64,000 nucleotides of DNA. It comes from Ancylobacter vacuolatus (lineage in GTDB: Bacteria; Pseudomonadota; Alphaproteobacteria; Rhizobiales; Xanthobacteraceae). Both the position numbers and the translations under genes were made by a program. Position 1 is the first letter of the stretch; every line of letters starts with the position of its first letter. Positions 1 through 9,839 of the stretch are shown here, piece after piece. The DNA is taken from assembly GCF_030813595.1 (NCBI RefSeq), contig NZ_JAUSUH010000001.1, forward strand, positions 248,001 to 312,000, in the 5' to 3' direction. The notes under the pieces were generated by a model. It was not told the origin of the DNA. It worked only from the letters and a program-made list of their open reading frames with translations, and made no database searches.

Positions 1-1
1 C

Positions 2-736
2 TTTGTCGGTGGTTTCGACGCGGCGTTCACCGAGGATTGGCGGCTCGGCGCCTATGGCGGCTACAGCCGCTCCTGGTTCGACGTTGGCGACCGCGTCTCG
101 TCCGGCTCGATGGACAATTACGAACTCGGTCTCTACAGCGCCACGCAGCAGGGGCCGCTCGCCCTGCGGCTGGGCGCGGGCTATGCGTGGCACGACATGT
201 CGATGTCGCGCACCGTCGCCTTTGCCGGCTATGACGGCGCGAACAGCAGCGACGCGACCGCGCGTTCTGCGCAGGCCTTTGGCGAGCTCAGCTATGGGCT
301 GTCGGTCGGGCCGGTCGATCTGGAACCCTTTGCCGGCCTCGCCTATCTGCACCTGGATGGCTGGAACACCGTCGAGACCGGTTCGACCTCGGCGCTGGCG
401 GTGAACGCCGGCGCCATGGATACGTTCTACTCCACGCTGGGCCTGCGCGGCGGCCGCGACATTGAGGTGAACGGCATTGCCTTCACCACCAGCTTCACTC
501 TCGGCTGGCAGCATGCCTTTGGCGATACCGTTCCGGCTGCGGTGATGACGTTCGCCAGCGGCTCCGCGCCCTTCACCATCGACGGCGCGCCGATCGCCAC
601 CGACACCTTCGTCTTCGGCGGCGGGCTGTCCTATGAGCTCAATCCAAACACGCGGCTCGGGGTGAAATATGATGGCCAGCTGGCCTCAAGCGCCCAGCAG
701 AATGTCGTCTCCGGTCAATTGCAGATCCGGTTCTGA
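2..736 (+). CDS. Autotransporter beta-barrel domain, C-terminal part (cut by window edge)
   Basis: The frame is open from base 2 to the TGA at 734-736, giving 244 residues with no convincing start, so the gene begins outside the window. The visible part alternates small/polar and aromatic residues (GAYGGYSRSWFDV, GYAWHDM, LGLRGGRD), as in outer-membrane beta strands. It ends in LQIRF; a terminal Phe is the usual BAM recognition signal. This matches the C-terminal translocator barrel of type V secreted autotransporters, which anchors the protein in the outer membrane and helps the passenger reach the surface. The passenger is not visible, so its function cannot be stated. Confidence 0.85.
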   Translation, partial: FVGGFDAAFTEDWRLGAYGGYSRSWFDVGDRVSSGSMDNYELGLYSATQQGPLALRLGAGYAWHDMSMSRTVAFAGYDGANSSDATARSAQAFGELSYGLSVGPVDLEPFAGLAYLHLDGWNTVETGSTSALAVNAGAMDTFYSTLGLRGGRDIEVNGIAFTTSFTLGWQHAFGDTVPAAVMTFASGSAPFTIDGAPIATDTFVFGGGLSYELNPNTRLGVKYDGQLASSAQQNVVSGQLQIRF

Positions 737-854
737 CCGCCACCCGGCCGTTGGCTGAGGAGCCAGTGAGGCGCGTGTGGGTCACGTTCGTCCGCGTGCC
801 CACCAAACCGTTCGGCAGGAGCAAGGGCTTCTCGGGGAAGAATAAGACGAAACC

Positions 855-2540
855 TCATCCCATCAGCATCACCATGAAGATGCCGCCGATTGTGAGAAGC
901 GTATTGGAGACCGCGTAAGGCACGGTATAGCCCAGCGCGGGCACCTGGCTGCGCGCCTTGTCGGCGATCAATCCCAGCGCCGGCGTCGAAATGCTCGCTC
1001 CCGCACAGCATCCCAGCACCAACGCGTCGTCGAAGCGAAAAACGTACTTGCCGATAAGCAGGGCCAGCAAGACCGGAACGGTGGTGGCGACCATGCCCAG
1101 CAGGAACAGGCTCAGCCCAACCTCGCGGACGCCTTCAACGAAACTTGGGCCGGACGAGATGCCGATCACGGCAATGAAGGCGTTCAGCCCAACCACCTTG
1201 ATGAACCAGAGCACGCCCGCGGGCACGTTGCCGAAGGTTGGGTGAGTGGAGCGCTGCCAGCCGGCGACGATTCCGGCGATGAGGACGCCACCAGCGATGG
1301 ACAGGGTGATCGGCACCCCGCCAACCGTCACCATCGGCAATCCGATCAGGGCGCCGATGGCGATCGTCAGGAACATCGCCGTGATGTCGGTCTCGGTGAT
1401 CGAGAAATCGGCGCGGCCGATGATATTCGTCGCCGCGCGGATGTGCTGCGAGCGTCCGACGACTGTCAGTATATCGCCGCGGTGAATCTCGGTCTGTGGG
1501 AGAATGGGAATCTCCGCTCCCGAGGAGCCCCGACGAATACGGGTGAGGAAGATGCCATGGGTCGACTTCATACGGGCCAGATCGGCCAGCGTCCTGCCGT
1601 CGCATGCGCGCTTGGTCACGACGATGTCGACGCCTTCGGTGGGGATGGCGAGAAGTTCGGCGTCTTCGACCTCCTCCGCCCCGGTCCTGAACAAGGATCG
1701 CAGCGTGCCGCGCACGCCGGCGATGCTGACGATGTCCCCCGCTTCGAGCCGGGTGTCCTCGCTGGGGGTGATCATCTGCTCGCCACGGCGGATGCGGTCG
1801 ACGAAGAGACGGACGTTGGGCGTGCTCGCTTCGACCTCGCCGACAGTGCGCCCGACCTGGGGGGCATCGGCCGTCAGGCGATAGGTCCGCACGATGAAAT
1901 GATGCCATGACGAACCGGCGCCGCGCGGCAGTTCGCCCATCCTGGCCTCGTAGGCGCGACAGGCGGAAGGAAGGTTAATGCGCAGCAGCCGCGGCCCGAT
2001 CTGGGAAATGATCACGATCGGCCCGATCGTGCCGTAGATGTAGGTCATGGCGAAGGCGGTTGAGAGCGCGCCGATCATCGAACGCGTCTCCTCGGGCGAG
2101 AGGCCGAGCCCGCGAATGGCATTGGTGGACAGCCCCAACGCAGAAGAGACGGTCGCCGCGCCGGCGAACAGACCTGCCCCATAGCCGACATCGTAGCCAG
2201 CAAACCGTGCCACGCCATAAGCGGTGCTCAGCATCATCACGCACACCAGCACCGCGAACAGGGCCTGCGATGCGCCGTCTCGCTTCAGAGCGCGCACGAA
2301 CTGAGGGCCCACGCCGTAGCCGATGGCGAACAGGAACAGCAGAAAGAACACGCTTCCGACGGTCTGGGAGATCTCGATGTCGAGTTGGCCGATGAGCAGC
2401 CCGACCAGCAATGTCGTCGTCACCGTTCCAAGGGTGAACCCGCGATAGCCGAGGTTGCCGAGGGGGTAGCCCAGCGCAATCGTCAGGAACAGCGCAATCT
2501 CAGGCTGCTCGCGCAGGGTTGTCGAAATCCAGTTCCACAT
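855..2540 (-). CDS. AspT/YidE-family transporter with central TrkA-C (RCK_C) domains
   Basis: 561 aa inner-membrane protein. Hydrophobic halves at roughly residues 15-200 and 385-560 flank a soluble centre (about 210-380) holding two TrkA-C-like modules (for example RLEAGDIVSIAGVRG and IHRGDILTVVGRS). This duplicated arrangement is that of the aspartate:alanine exchanger family (AspT, YidE, YbjL). Family members exchange or export dicarboxylates or amino acids; the substrate here cannot be read from sequence. It lies 67 nt downstream of a co-directional LysR gene, which may control it. Length is normal for the family and the start is an ATG. Confidence 0.85.
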   Translation of the reverse strand: MWNWISTTLREQPEIALFLTIALGYPLGNLGYRGFTLGTVTTTLLVGLLIGQLDIEISQTVGSVFFLLFLFAIGYGVGPQFVRALKRDGASQALFAVLVCVMMLSTAYGVARFAGYDVGYGAGLFAGAATVSSALGLSTNAIRGLGLSPEETRSMIGALSTAFAMTYIYGTIGPIVIISQIGPRLLRINLPSACRAYEARMGELPRGAGSSWHHFIVRTYRLTADAPQVGRTVGEVEASTPNVRLFVDRIRRGEQMITPSEDTRLEAGDIVSIAGVRGTLRSLFRTGAEEVEDAELLAIPTEGVDIVVTKRACDGRTLADLARMKSTHGIFLTRIRRGSSGAEIPILPQTEIHRGDILTVVGRSQHIRAATNIIGRADFSITETDITAMFLTIAIGALIGLPMVTVGGVPITLSIAGGVLIAGIVAGWQRSTHPTFGNVPAGVLWFIKVVGLNAFIAVIGISSGPSFVEGVREVGLSLFLLGMVATTVPVLLALLIGKYVFRFDDALVLGCCAGASISTPALGLIADKARSQVPALGYTVPYAVSNTLLTIGGIFMVMLMG

Positions 2541-2607
2541 CGGCCGTTCGCTCCTGTCGGACCAAATGAGGGCCGCCGATGAGGACGGCCGGAAGCCGAA
2601 GGCGATC

Positions 2608-3525
2608 TCACCCGAGAGGCAGAGCTGCAGCGTCGTGATGCTCCTTGTCCGCCGATCGCTTCGCCACCTCGCTCAAGACCGCCCGAAAGGCGCCCACCGC
2701 CGAGTCAGATGAAACAGCATTGCTTTCAACGACGTAGGCGAGTTTCCCAAGAGTCGGAAGGCCCGCCTCTTCGGGTATCTCCGCGAGTGTTGTCTTTCGG
2801 AAGCTCTTGCCGATCGCCATGACGCCGAGACCAGCGCGAGCGGCCGCGAGCACGCCAAGCAGGTTGCTGCATTCGGCCGCGTCGACCCACGGGCGGTCGC
2901 TCGCGAGAAGCGCCTTCTCCGCGAGGCCGCGCGTGAGGCTCGGCTTCAGATAGGAAACCAGCGGCACCGGGTCGGACGACCCTAATTGCAGCGAGGTATG
3001 CCCGATCCAGACCAATTGCTCGTGCCAGAGCGTCGCTTCGCCCGGCTCGCTCGCCAGATCGCTGTGGCTCTTGCCCAGAATGACGTCGACTTCATGCGAG
3101 CGCAGCACATCGTGCAGATGCTCGTTGCGGCCGGTAACAAACCTCAAGCCAAAATCCGGGAATTGTGCCCGGAAGATGCCGAGAACTTCCGGCAGGCGGG
3201 TTCTCGCGAACTCGTCCTCTATGCCGACCTTCAGGACGCCTTTCAGACCCGGTCGGGCAAAGCGGAGGCGTGCCTCGTGAGATATGGCAAGGATCGAACG
3301 GGCATAGATCAACATGGCCTCGCCGTCCGGGGTGAGGCTCACCATACGGGTGGTGCGGCGGACGAGGGTCCGGTTGAGACGCTTTTCGAGGCGGGCGATC
3401 CGCTGGCTGACGGTGGACTGTGAAGCGCCGAGTTCGACCGCCGCGAGACTGAAACTGCGCTTCGTCGCCACGGCGTCAAATGTCCGCAACTCATCGGTGT
3501 CGATGAGATTGCCTTGCTGTCGCAT
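2608..3525 (-). CDS. LysR-family transcriptional regulator
   Basis: 305 aa, the standard LysR length. The N-terminal winged helix-turn-helix (about residues 10-70) includes ELRTFDAVATKRSFSLAA and QSTVSQRIARLEKRL. It is followed by a periplasmic-binding-protein-like effector domain. The gene is divergent from the urease operon across a ~500 bp gap and precedes the AspT-like transporter on the same strand. It could regulate either; LysR proteins usually control a neighbour and themselves. The effector is unknown. Confidence 0.9.
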   Translation of the reverse strand: MRQQGNLIDTDELRTFDAVATKRSFSLAAVELGASQSTVSQRIARLEKRLNRTLVRRTTRMVSLTPDGEAMLIYARSILAISHEARLRFARPGLKGVLKVGIEDEFARTRLPEVLGIFRAQFPDFGLRFVTGRNEHLHDVLRSHEVDVILGKSHSDLASEPGEATLWHEQLVWIGHTSLQLGSSDPVPLVSYLKPSLTRGLAEKALLASDRPWVDAAECSNLLGVLAAARAGLGVMAIGKSFRKTTLAEIPEEAGLPTLGKLAYVVESNAVSSDSAVGAFRAVLSEVAKRSADKEHHDAAALPLG

Positions 3526-4023
3526 GATCCAAGCCTATGCCGTCACTGAGTCTCCAGGCTTTATGCCTCAGCGACCGTGCCGGTGGCCAGCATTGCCGGC
3601 GCAATTCCGGCATTTATCGCGGAGGCGGATAACTGACGGTGGCCGGAGGCCGATAGTAATAATCTCCGATTTCATCGCCGACCGATATGCCTTTGCGGCA
3701 ATGCAGTAATGGGAAGCGATAACTTCAGGGTGCGTTTTGTTTAAGTCGCAACCATGTACTTTTGGAATGGGTTAAATGAACTTACCCACGGTATGTGTGG
3801 GTGTGAACGACAGATTGAGTGGTAAAATAATCCATATCGTGTGCGTTGCAGCAAATCACTGGGGCCGGTTGCTTATCCAGCTTCGCGATAAATCATCATC
3901 GCGCTCCAATTAAGGCTGGTACAGGTGTCCGGGTTGCTGGTATCAAACCGCATGATCCGCAGATCTGGGTCGGCCGTACCATCGCGGCATGGCCGGGGGC
4001 CGCGTTCGTCGAGGAATTCGCTC
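3526..4023. other. Intergenic region between the LysR gene and the urease operon
   Basis: About 498 bp without a credible gene; short frames here lack start signals and family resemblance. It must hold the promoters of the divergent LysR and ureA genes. It is visibly richer in A+T around 3700-3850 than its surroundings and carries one inverted repeat (3784-3802). No further element could be established. Confidence 0.6.
3784..3802. promoter_or_regulatory. Inverted repeat ACCCAC-N7-GTGGGT upstream of ureA
   Basis: Perfect 6 bp arms at 3784-3789 and 3797-3802 lie in the AT-rich part of the LysR/ureA gap, about 220 bp before ureA. LysR-type proteins bind interrupted palindromes, so this is a candidate operator, but nothing in the sequence ties it to a particular protein. 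Confidence 0.3.
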
Positions 4024-4326
4024 ATGCACTTTACGCCACGGGAAATCGACAAGCTTCTGATCTATACGCTCGCCCAGGTTGCGCAGAGGCGCAAGGATCA
4101 AGGGTTGAAGCTCAACCATCCGGAGACCGTGTCGCTTATCTCTGTCGCTGCGCTCGATGGCGCGCGCGCTGGCAAGACCGTTGAAGAGGTCATGGAACTG
4201 GCCGGCAAGGCGATCACCCGCGACGACGTCATGGAGGGCGTGGCGGAGATGATCCCCTATGTGCAGGTCGAGGCCGTCTTCACCGATGGAAGCCGCCTCG
4301 TCACCGTCCATGATCCCATCAAGTAG
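4024..4326 (+). CDS. ureA: Urease gamma subunit
   Basis: 100 aa. UreA forms with UreB and UreC the cytoplasmic (UreABC)3 enzyme that hydrolyses urea to ammonia and carbamate. Family signatures are clear: [12 protein letters not shown] at the N-terminus, [27 protein letters not shown] and LVTVHDPI at the end. The frame is open further upstream, but the ATG at 4024 gives exactly the family N-terminus and length. First gene of an uninterrupted plus-strand urease operon; ureB begins 21 nt downstream. Confidence 0.97.
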   Translation: MHFTPREIDKLLIYTLAQVAQRRKDQGLKLNHPETVSLISVAALDGARAGKTVEEVMELAGKAITRDDVMEGVAEMIPYVQVEAVFTDGSRLVTVHDPIK

Positions 4327-4347
4327 CTGCGGCCGAGGGGCGTCATC

Positions 4348-4758
4348 ATGAGCAAAGACCAGAACAAGGCTCCGGTCGGCGGGCTCGTCCTCGGTAAGGG
4401 CGACATCGAGATCAACGCCGGCTATCCAACCACCACGCTGAAGGTTCGCAACACCGGCGACCGGCCGATCCAGGTGGGGTCTCACTTCCATTTCTTCGAG
4501 GTCAATGCCTCGCTCGAATTCGACCGGGAGCAGGCATTCGGCAAGCGATTGAACATTCCCGCCACGACGGCGCTGCGCTTCGAGCCGGGCGACGAGAAGG
4601 AGATCGTGCTTGTGCCCTATCAGGGCAAGCAGCGCGTGCTGGGCTTCAATGGCCTCGTCAATGGCTGGGTCGGCGACGAAAACTACGACGATTACCGGCC
4701 GCGCCTGACCGACGCTCTCGAGCGGGCCAAGCGCTACGGGTTCAAGAGCAAGTCGTAA
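4348..4758 (+). CDS. ureB: Urease beta subunit
   Basis: 136 aa. Core motifs [34 protein letters not shown] and [18 protein letters not shown] identify UreB. The protein has a C-terminal extension of about 30 residues ([19 protein letters not shown] and onward) beyond the ~100-residue form found in many bacteria. Such a tail occurs in some urease lineages and could contribute to subunit packing; that role is inferred. It sits between ureA and ureC and starts with an ATG preceded by a GAGGGG-type ribosome site. Confidence 0.96.
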   Translation: MSKDQNKAPVGGLVLGKGDIEINAGYPTTTLKVRNTGDRPIQVGSHFHFFEVNASLEFDREQAFGKRLNIPATTALRFEPGDEKEIVLVPYQGKQRVLGFNGLVNGWVGDENYDDYRPRLTDALERAKRYGFKSKS

Positions 4759-4791
4759 TGAGCCGCAACATGCAGGCAGTGGAGCTCTGAG

Positions 4792-6510
4792 ATGGCGAAG
4801 ATCTCGAGGCAGCAATATTCGGACCTTTACGGCCCTACGGTGGGCGACAAGATCCGCCTTGGTGACACCGACCTCTATATCGAGATCGAGAAGGACCTGC
4901 GCGTCTATGGCGAGGAAGCCGTCTATGGCGGCGGCAAGACGCTGCGCGACGGCATGGGCTATGACAATGAGCTGACCAGCGCGGCCGGGGCCCCCGATCT
5001 CGTCATCACCAATGTGACCATCGTCGATGCCATCCAAGGTATCATCAAGGCCGATGTCGGCATCAAGAACGGGCTCATCTGCGCAATAGGAAAGGCCGGC
5101 AACCCGTCCACCATGTCGGGTGTCACCCCCGGGCTAGCGCTCGGGCCGGGCACGGATGCTATTTCCGGCGAGCACCTGATCCTGACTGCGGGCGGCATTG
5201 ACGCTCACGTCCACTTCATCTCGCCGCAGCAGGCGCAAGCGGCGCTCAGCAACGGTGTCACGACCCTGTTCGGCGGCGGCATTGGCCCCTCCGACGGCAC
5301 CAACGGCACCACGATCACGCCCGGCACGTGGAACATCGAGATGATGCTCCGTTCCTTCGACGGGTGGCCGATCAACGCTGGTGTGCTCGGCAAGGGCAAC
5401 GGGTCGGCGCCCTTGCCGCTCGAGGAGCAGATCCTCGCCGGCGCGATGGGGCTCAAGATCCACGAGGACTGGGGCAGCACGCCGGCGGCGATCCGAAACG
5501 CTCTCACCGTCGCTGACAATTACGACATTCAGGTCTGCATCCACACTGACACGCTGAACGAAGCCGGCTTCGTCGAGAACACGATCGCCGCCTTCGAGGG
5601 GCGCACGATCCACACCTACCATACCGAGGGCGCCGGCGGCGGCCACGCTCCGGATATCATACGGGTGGCCGGGCTCTCGAACGTCATTCCGAGTTCGACG
5701 AACCCGACCTTGCCCTATGGGATCAATTCCCAGGCCGAATTGTTCGACATGACGATGATCTGTCACAATCTCAGCCCGAAGATCCCGACCGACGTCGCTT
5801 TCGCCGAGAGCCGCGTGCGTGCCGAAACGATCGCGGCCGAGAACGTGCTGCACGATCTCGGGGCGATCTCGATCCTCTCCAGCGACAGCCAGGCGATGGG
5901 CCGGGTCGGCGAGAACTGGACTCGTACCATCCAGACCGCCGACCTGTTGAAGCAGCGGGTGGGCGCCTATAAGGGCGATGCTTCGGGCAATGACAATGAG
6001 CGTGTCCTGCGCTTTGTCGCCAAGGTCACGATCAACCCCGCCATCGCGCAGGGGGTCGCCCATGTGGTCGGCTCGATCGAAATCGGCAAGATGGCCGACC
6101 TCGTGCTCTGGGAGCCGGCCTTCTTCGGCGCCAAGCCAAAGATGGTCATCAAGGGCGGCATGATCTCCTGGGCGCTGATGGGTGATCCGAATGCCTCGTT
6201 GCCGACGCCCCAGCCGGTGATCTATCGGCCGATGTTTGGCGCGATGGGCTCGGCTTTGGCTAAGACCCGCGTGACCTTCACGTCGCATGCCGGCTATGAG
6301 GCCGGCATCGTCGATCGCTATGAGCTGAAGTCGCAGGTCGTGCCGGTCTACGGCACGCGCACGATCACCAAGAGCTCGATGGTGCGCAATGCCGCCATGC
6401 CGGTGATCGAGGTCAATCCCGAGACCTTCGCCGTAACGGTGGATGGCACGCACGCCACGATCGAGCCGGCGACGCGCGTCCCCTTGAGCCAGCTCTATTT
6501 CTTCAGCTGA
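4792..6510 (+). CDS. ureC: Urease alpha (catalytic) subunit
   Basis: 572 aa, normal length. The bi-nickel site is complete: His139 and His141 (DAHVHF), the lysine to be carbamylated Lys222 followed by His224 (LKIHEDWG), His251 (IHTDTLNE), His277 (YHTEG) and Asp365 (SSDSQAMG). The flap carries Cys324-His325, the catalytic pair equivalent to Klebsiella Cys319-His320. The next residue is Asn326 where most ureases have a second His (CHNL rather than CHHL). Downstream, [11 protein letters not shown] replaces the usual GEV-type sequence. These differences mark a divergent urease lineage but leave all known nickel ligands intact, so an active enzyme is expected. Confidence 0.97.
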   Translation: MAKISRQQYSDLYGPTVGDKIRLGDTDLYIEIEKDLRVYGEEAVYGGGKTLRDGMGYDNELTSAAGAPDLVITNVTIVDAIQGIIKADVGIKNGLICAIGKAGNPSTMSGVTPGLALGPGTDAISGEHLILTAGGIDAHVHFISPQQAQAALSNGVTTLFGGGIGPSDGTNGTTITPGTWNIEMMLRSFDGWPINAGVLGKGNGSAPLPLEEQILAGAMGLKIHEDWGSTPAAIRNALTVADNYDIQVCIHTDTLNEAGFVENTIAAFEGRTIHTYHTEGAGGGHAPDIIRVAGLSNVIPSSTNPTLPYGINSQAELFDMTMICHNLSPKIPTDVAFAESRVRAETIAAENVLHDLGAISILSSDSQAMGRVGENWTRTIQTADLLKQRVGAYKGDASGNDNERVLRFVAKVTINPAIAQGVAHVVGSIEIGKMADLVLWEPAFFGAKPKMVIKGGMISWALMGDPNASLPTPQPVIYRPMFGAMGSALAKTRVTFTSHAGYEAGIVDRYELKSQVVPVYGTRTITKSSMVRNAAMPVIEVNPETFAVTVDGTHATIEPATRVPLSQLYFFS

Positions 6511-6842
6511 GCCTGGCTGCAGCCGGCGGAGGGGGAAGGCCCGTCCGCGTCAACGCGATGGCATGTGGCGATGGACGCAATCGGTATCCTGTGGGCTGGG
6601 CTTGGGGGGCAGCGTCGGTTCGCCGGGCCGCCCGCGGTCATGCCTCGCTGCCTCCCGGCCATGCCATTGGCCCTCGTCGGGAGCATCGCCGACCGGACGA
6701 GGGCCCGCCGCGGGTCGCCGGCCGTGGCCTCCCGTTTCCTCTCTTCTCATCCGTCGGACCATCGACGGCGGCGCAGCTGGCCCGACCCGGGGGCGGGCCG
6801 CACCGGCGTCGCGTCCGAAGGCCGTCCCGTTTGGAGGCACAT
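6511..6842. other. ureC-ureE intergenic region
   Basis: 332 bp of unusually high GC between two genes of one operon. Frames crossing it begin without ribosome sites and resemble no family. The only structure found is a long-armed inverted repeat at 6669-6705. The gap may be a site of mRNA processing or attenuation separating structural from accessory urease genes; this is inference. Confidence 0.5.
6669..6705. repeat. 10 bp inverted repeat (RNA hairpin candidate) between ureC and ureE
   Basis: GGCCCTCGTC at 6669-6678 is exactly complementary to GACGAGGGCC at 6696-6705, leaving a 17 nt loop. There is no T-run after it, so it is not an obvious intrinsic terminator. It would form in the ureABC-EFGD transcript and could stabilise the 3' end of the ureABC message. 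Confidence 0.5.
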
Positions 6843-7487
6843 ATGATTCTGGTTGAGAACACCATCGGCAATCTTGGCGAGCCGGCATGGCAGGAGCGGG
6901 CGCGCCACTCCCGGGTGGACCTGCTCGTGCTCGAGCAGTGGGAAGCGCCGAAGAGCCGCCTGCGCAAGGCGACGGATGGTGGCGTGGAGCTCGCCATCTC
7001 GCTGCCGCGCTCCGCACATCTGCATGACGGCGACGTTCTGCATTACGACGAGGCGGCGAAGGTCATCATTGCCGCCCGGATCGCGCTCAAGGATGTCCTG
7101 GTCATCGAGCTGGAGGGCATCGAGGAACTGTCGCCGAACGAGATACTGCGCACGTGCTTCGAGTTGGGCCATGGCCTCGGCAACCAGCACTGGCCGGCGG
7201 TGATCAAGGGTTCCACCGTCTACGTGCCGCTTTCCGTCGACCAGAAGGTGATGGCCTCGGTCATGCGCACCCATGCCTTCCAACACGTGAGGACGCATTT
7301 CGCGCCCGGCGAGGAAATCGCCGCCAAGCTGGACGCCCGCGAGGTTCGCCTGCTGTTTGCCGGAGCCGACGCGACGCCGCACCATCATCACGCCGCTCCG
7401 GCCGGCGATCATGCTCACGCTCATTCGCATGATCATGCCGAAGGTCACGCGCATTCCCATGACCACCCAGAGTCGCCGGTGACATGA
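6843..7487 (+). CDS. ureE: Urease accessory protein UreE (nickel chaperone)
   Basis: 214 aa. UreE binds nickel and hands it to the UreDFG complex on apo-urease. The N-terminal part ([26 protein letters not shown]) and the central metal-binding domain ([15 protein letters not shown]) match the family. The C-terminus is a histidine-rich tail with some 16 His in the last 35 residues ([20 protein letters not shown]), the nickel-storing form of UreE. The upstream frame stays open, but ATG 6843 gives the conserved start. Its stop overlaps the start of ureF (ATGA). Confidence 0.95.
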   Translation: MILVENTIGNLGEPAWQERARHSRVDLLVLEQWEAPKSRLRKATDGGVELAISLPRSAHLHDGDVLHYDEAAKVIIAARIALKDVLVIELEGIEELSPNEILRTCFELGHGLGNQHWPAVIKGSTVYVPLSVDQKVMASVMRTHAFQHVRTHFAPGEEIAAKLDAREVRLLFAGADATPHHHHAAPAGDHAHAHSHDHAEGHAHSHDHPESPVT

Positions 7488-8209
7488 TGGCGAATGGGGG
7501 CTTTGGAACGCGAGGCGGTGCCTCCGGCATGGTGCATCTCGCGCGCCTGCTGCAGTTCTCGGATTCGACTCTGCCGATCGGCTCCTTCGCCTTCTCGAAC
7601 GGGCTCGAATCGGCGTTGCAGACCGGTGTCGTCTCCGATCCCGAAAGCCTGCTCAACTATGTCGACCTCGTCTTGCGCCAGACGGCGCGGATGGACGGCG
7701 TCGCGCTGCTGCACGCTCACCGCGCGGCGCTGGCGGGCGACTATGGTGCGATCCTCGTTGCCGACAGCGAACTCTATTGCCGCCGTGTCGGCGAGGAGCA
7801 GCAATTGATGCTGACCCGCGTCGGCAAGAAATTCGCCGAGCTGGTGCTGAAGATCATGCCGTCGCCCACGCTGGAGCGCTGGCTCGGCGACATCAAGGCG
7901 GATGCGACGCCGGGTTGCCTGCCGATCGGCCAGGCGATCGCGCTCGCCCATATGGGGGTCGACGAGTCGGAGGCCTTCGTCATGCATCAATACGCCATCG
8001 CCTCGATGATCCTGAGCGCGGCGCTGCGGCTGATGCGGATCGACCATCTCGATACCCAGCGCATCCTGTTCACGGCGCAGGGGCGTGTCGAGGGCGACTA
8101 TGCGGCCGTGCGCGACCTCTCGCTCGACGAAATGGCGTCGTTCGCGCCCGTCTTCGACGTCCTCGTCGCGCATCACACGACCACCCATGTCCGCCTGTTC
8201 ATGAACTGA
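7484..8209 (+). CDS. ureF: Urease accessory protein UreF
   Basis: 241 aa from ATG 7484, overlapping the ureE stop by 4 nt, which implies translational coupling. UreF bridges UreD and the GTPase UreG in the urease activation complex. The family start is visible as [21 protein letters not shown], followed by an all-helical protein with the conserved [15 protein letters not shown] segment. In-frame starts at 7487 and 7529 are alternatives; the last would leave [10 protein letters not shown] at the N-terminus. Confidence 0.95.
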   Translation: MMANGGFGTRGGASGMVHLARLLQFSDSTLPIGSFAFSNGLESALQTGVVSDPESLLNYVDLVLRQTARMDGVALLHAHRAALAGDYGAILVADSELYCRRVGEEQQLMLTRVGKKFAELVLKIMPSPTLERWLGDIKADATPGCLPIGQAIALAHMGVDESEAFVMHQYAIASMILSAALRLMRIDHLDTQRILFTAQGRVEGDYAAVRDLSLDEMASFAPVFDVLVAHHTTTHVRLFMN

Positions 8210-8235
8210 ACGCGGCACGGAAAAGAAGGCGGCCC

Positions 8236-8883
8236 ATGAAAAAGATCACGCGTATCGGCATCGGCGGACCGGTCGGCTCCGGCAAAACCGCCGTCATCGA
8301 AACCATCACCCCGCGGCTCATCGACCTCGGCATCAAGCCGCTGATTATCACCAACGACGTGGTGACGACGGAGGACGCCAAGCAGGTCCGCCGTACGCTG
8401 AACGGCATCCTGGTGGAGGAGAAGATCGTCGGGGTCGAGACCGGCGCCTGCCCGCACACCGCAGTGCGCGAAGACCCGTCGATGAACATCGCCGCCGTCG
8501 AGGAGCTGGAGGAGAAGTATCCTGACAGCGACGTGATCCTGATCGAGTCCGGGGGCGACAACCTCACCCTGACCTTCAGCCCGGCGCTGGCCGATTTCTA
8601 TATCTACGTGATCGACGTCGCGGCGGGCGACAAAATCCCGCGGAAGAACGGCGCCGGCGTCTGCCAGTCGGACATTCTCGTCATCAACAAGAAGGACCTC
8701 GCCCCCTATGTCGGGGCCAGCCTTGAGGTGATGGACCGCGATTCAAAGCTGATGCGCGGCAAGAAGCCGTTCATCTTCACCAACTGCAAGACGGGCGAGG
8801 GGGTCGACGAACTGATCCGCCTTATCCTCGACATGGCCCTGTTCGATGTGAAGCTTGCTGCTCCCGCGGCGGCGGGTGCCTGA
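8236..8883 (+). CDS. ureG: Urease accessory GTPase UreG
   Basis: 215 aa. SIMIBI-class GTPase that powers nickel insertion into urease. The P-loop [13 protein letters not shown] starts near residue 10. Also visible are the metal-site segment [14 protein letters not shown] (Cys-Pro-His), the Walker-B-like region [13 protein letters not shown] and the guanine-specificity motif INKKDL. The frame opens far upstream, but ATG 8236 gives the standard start [12 protein letters not shown]. It lies 26 nt after ureF and 4 nt before ureD. Confidence 0.97.
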   Translation: MKKITRIGIGGPVGSGKTAVIETITPRLIDLGIKPLIITNDVVTTEDAKQVRRTLNGILVEEKIVGVETGACPHTAVREDPSMNIAAVEELEEKYPDSDVILIESGGDNLTLTFSPALADFYIYVIDVAAGDKIPRKNGAGVCQSDILVINKKDLAPYVGASLEVMDRDSKLMRGKKPFIFTNCKTGEGVDELIRLILDMALFDVKLAAPAAAGA

Positions 8884-8887
8884 CGAG

Positions 8888-9823
8888 ATGGCACTCCACG
8901 AACAACTCGGTCGGCTCGATGCCGCGCGGGAATTGCGCGACTTCAGGACCGAGCCGGCGCAGATGCGCGCCGCTGGCCCCGGAAAGATAGGAGAGCTGCG
9001 CCTCGGCTTCTCGCTGCGCAATGGGCGCTCGATTCTGCATGATCTCTACCGCGTGGCGCCGCTGCTGGTGCAGCGGGCGCTCTATTGGGACGAGGCGATG
9101 CCGGAATTGCCGATCTGCTCGATCATCTCGGTCGGTGGCGGCATCCTGCAGGGCGACCGGTACAAGATCGACATCCGCGTCGGCGAGGGGGCCTGCGCCC
9201 ATGTCACGTCGCAGAGCGCGAACCGCGTGCACCAGATGGATGCGAACTACGCCTCCCAGCACCAGACCGTGACGCTGGAGAGTGGTTCGTACCTCGAATA
9301 CCTGCCGGACGTTACCATTGCCTATCGCGACTCGCGTTTCATCAACCAGACCGACATCGTCATCGCGGAAGACGCGACGCTACTCTATGGCGAAATGATT
9401 CTGGCGGGGCGCAAGCACCACCATGCCGGCGAGCGGTTCGGGCTCGACCTCCTGTCGGTGGCGGTGTCCGTGTGCCGCCCCGACGGGCGCAAGATCTTCG
9501 CCGAAAAGGTCCTGATCGAGAAAGGCGACCCCACCGTCGACTTTCCGGGCGTGATGCGCGGCTACGATGCCTTCGCCAATATCCTATGCCTGACCCCGCC
9601 AGCGGTCGCTGCCCGCATCAAGGAGCGGTTCGAAACCAGTTTCGCGCTCGATAGCCCGCGAGCGATTTCGGGGGTCAGCCGCCTTCCCAATGACGCGGGC
9701 CTGATGCTGCGCGCGGTGGGCGTCGAGAGCTATGACGTGCGCGGCGAACTGCGCCGGTTCTGGCGCATCGTTCGCGAAGAGGCGCGCGGGCGGACCCTTC
9801 CGCAGGAATTTCTTTGGCGCTGA
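8888..9823 (+). CDS. ureD: Urease accessory protein UreD (UreH)
   Basis: 311 aa. UreD is the scaffold that binds apo-urease and conducts nickel from UreG. Recognised by SVGGGILQGDRYKIDIRVGE, AHVTSQSANRVHQMD, QTVTLESGSYLEYLPDV and LLYGEMILAGRKHH. Start ATG 8888 lies 4 nt past the ureG stop. In many bacteria ureD opens the operon; here it is the last accessory gene, directly before the urea channel gene, as in the second urease locus of Brucella (recalled, not searched). Confidence 0.95.
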   Translation: MALHEQLGRLDAARELRDFRTEPAQMRAAGPGKIGELRLGFSLRNGRSILHDLYRVAPLLVQRALYWDEAMPELPICSIISVGGGILQGDRYKIDIRVGEGACAHVTSQSANRVHQMDANYASQHQTVTLESGSYLEYLPDVTIAYRDSRFINQTDIVIAEDATLLYGEMILAGRKHHHAGERFGLDLLSVAVSVCRPDGRKIFAEKVLIEKGDPTVDFPGVMRGYDAFANILCLTPPAVAARIKERFETSFALDSPRAISGVSRLPNDAGLMLRAVGVESYDVRGELRRFWRIVREEARGRTLPQEFLWR

Positions 9824-9839
9824 CCGAAAGATCTAAGCC

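Noticed and set aside
3923-3938. Possible sigma-54 promoter (GG-N10-GC, with TTGCT) before ureA
   Set aside because: Only the GG/GC dinucleotides and the -12 TTGC fit; the -24 element is poor (AGGTGT). Such matches are common by chance in GC-rich DNA.
5134-6453. 439-codon minus-strand frame opposite ureC
   Set aside because: Antisense shadow of a fully conserved urease alpha subunit; composition dominated by Arg, Asp, His and Gly.
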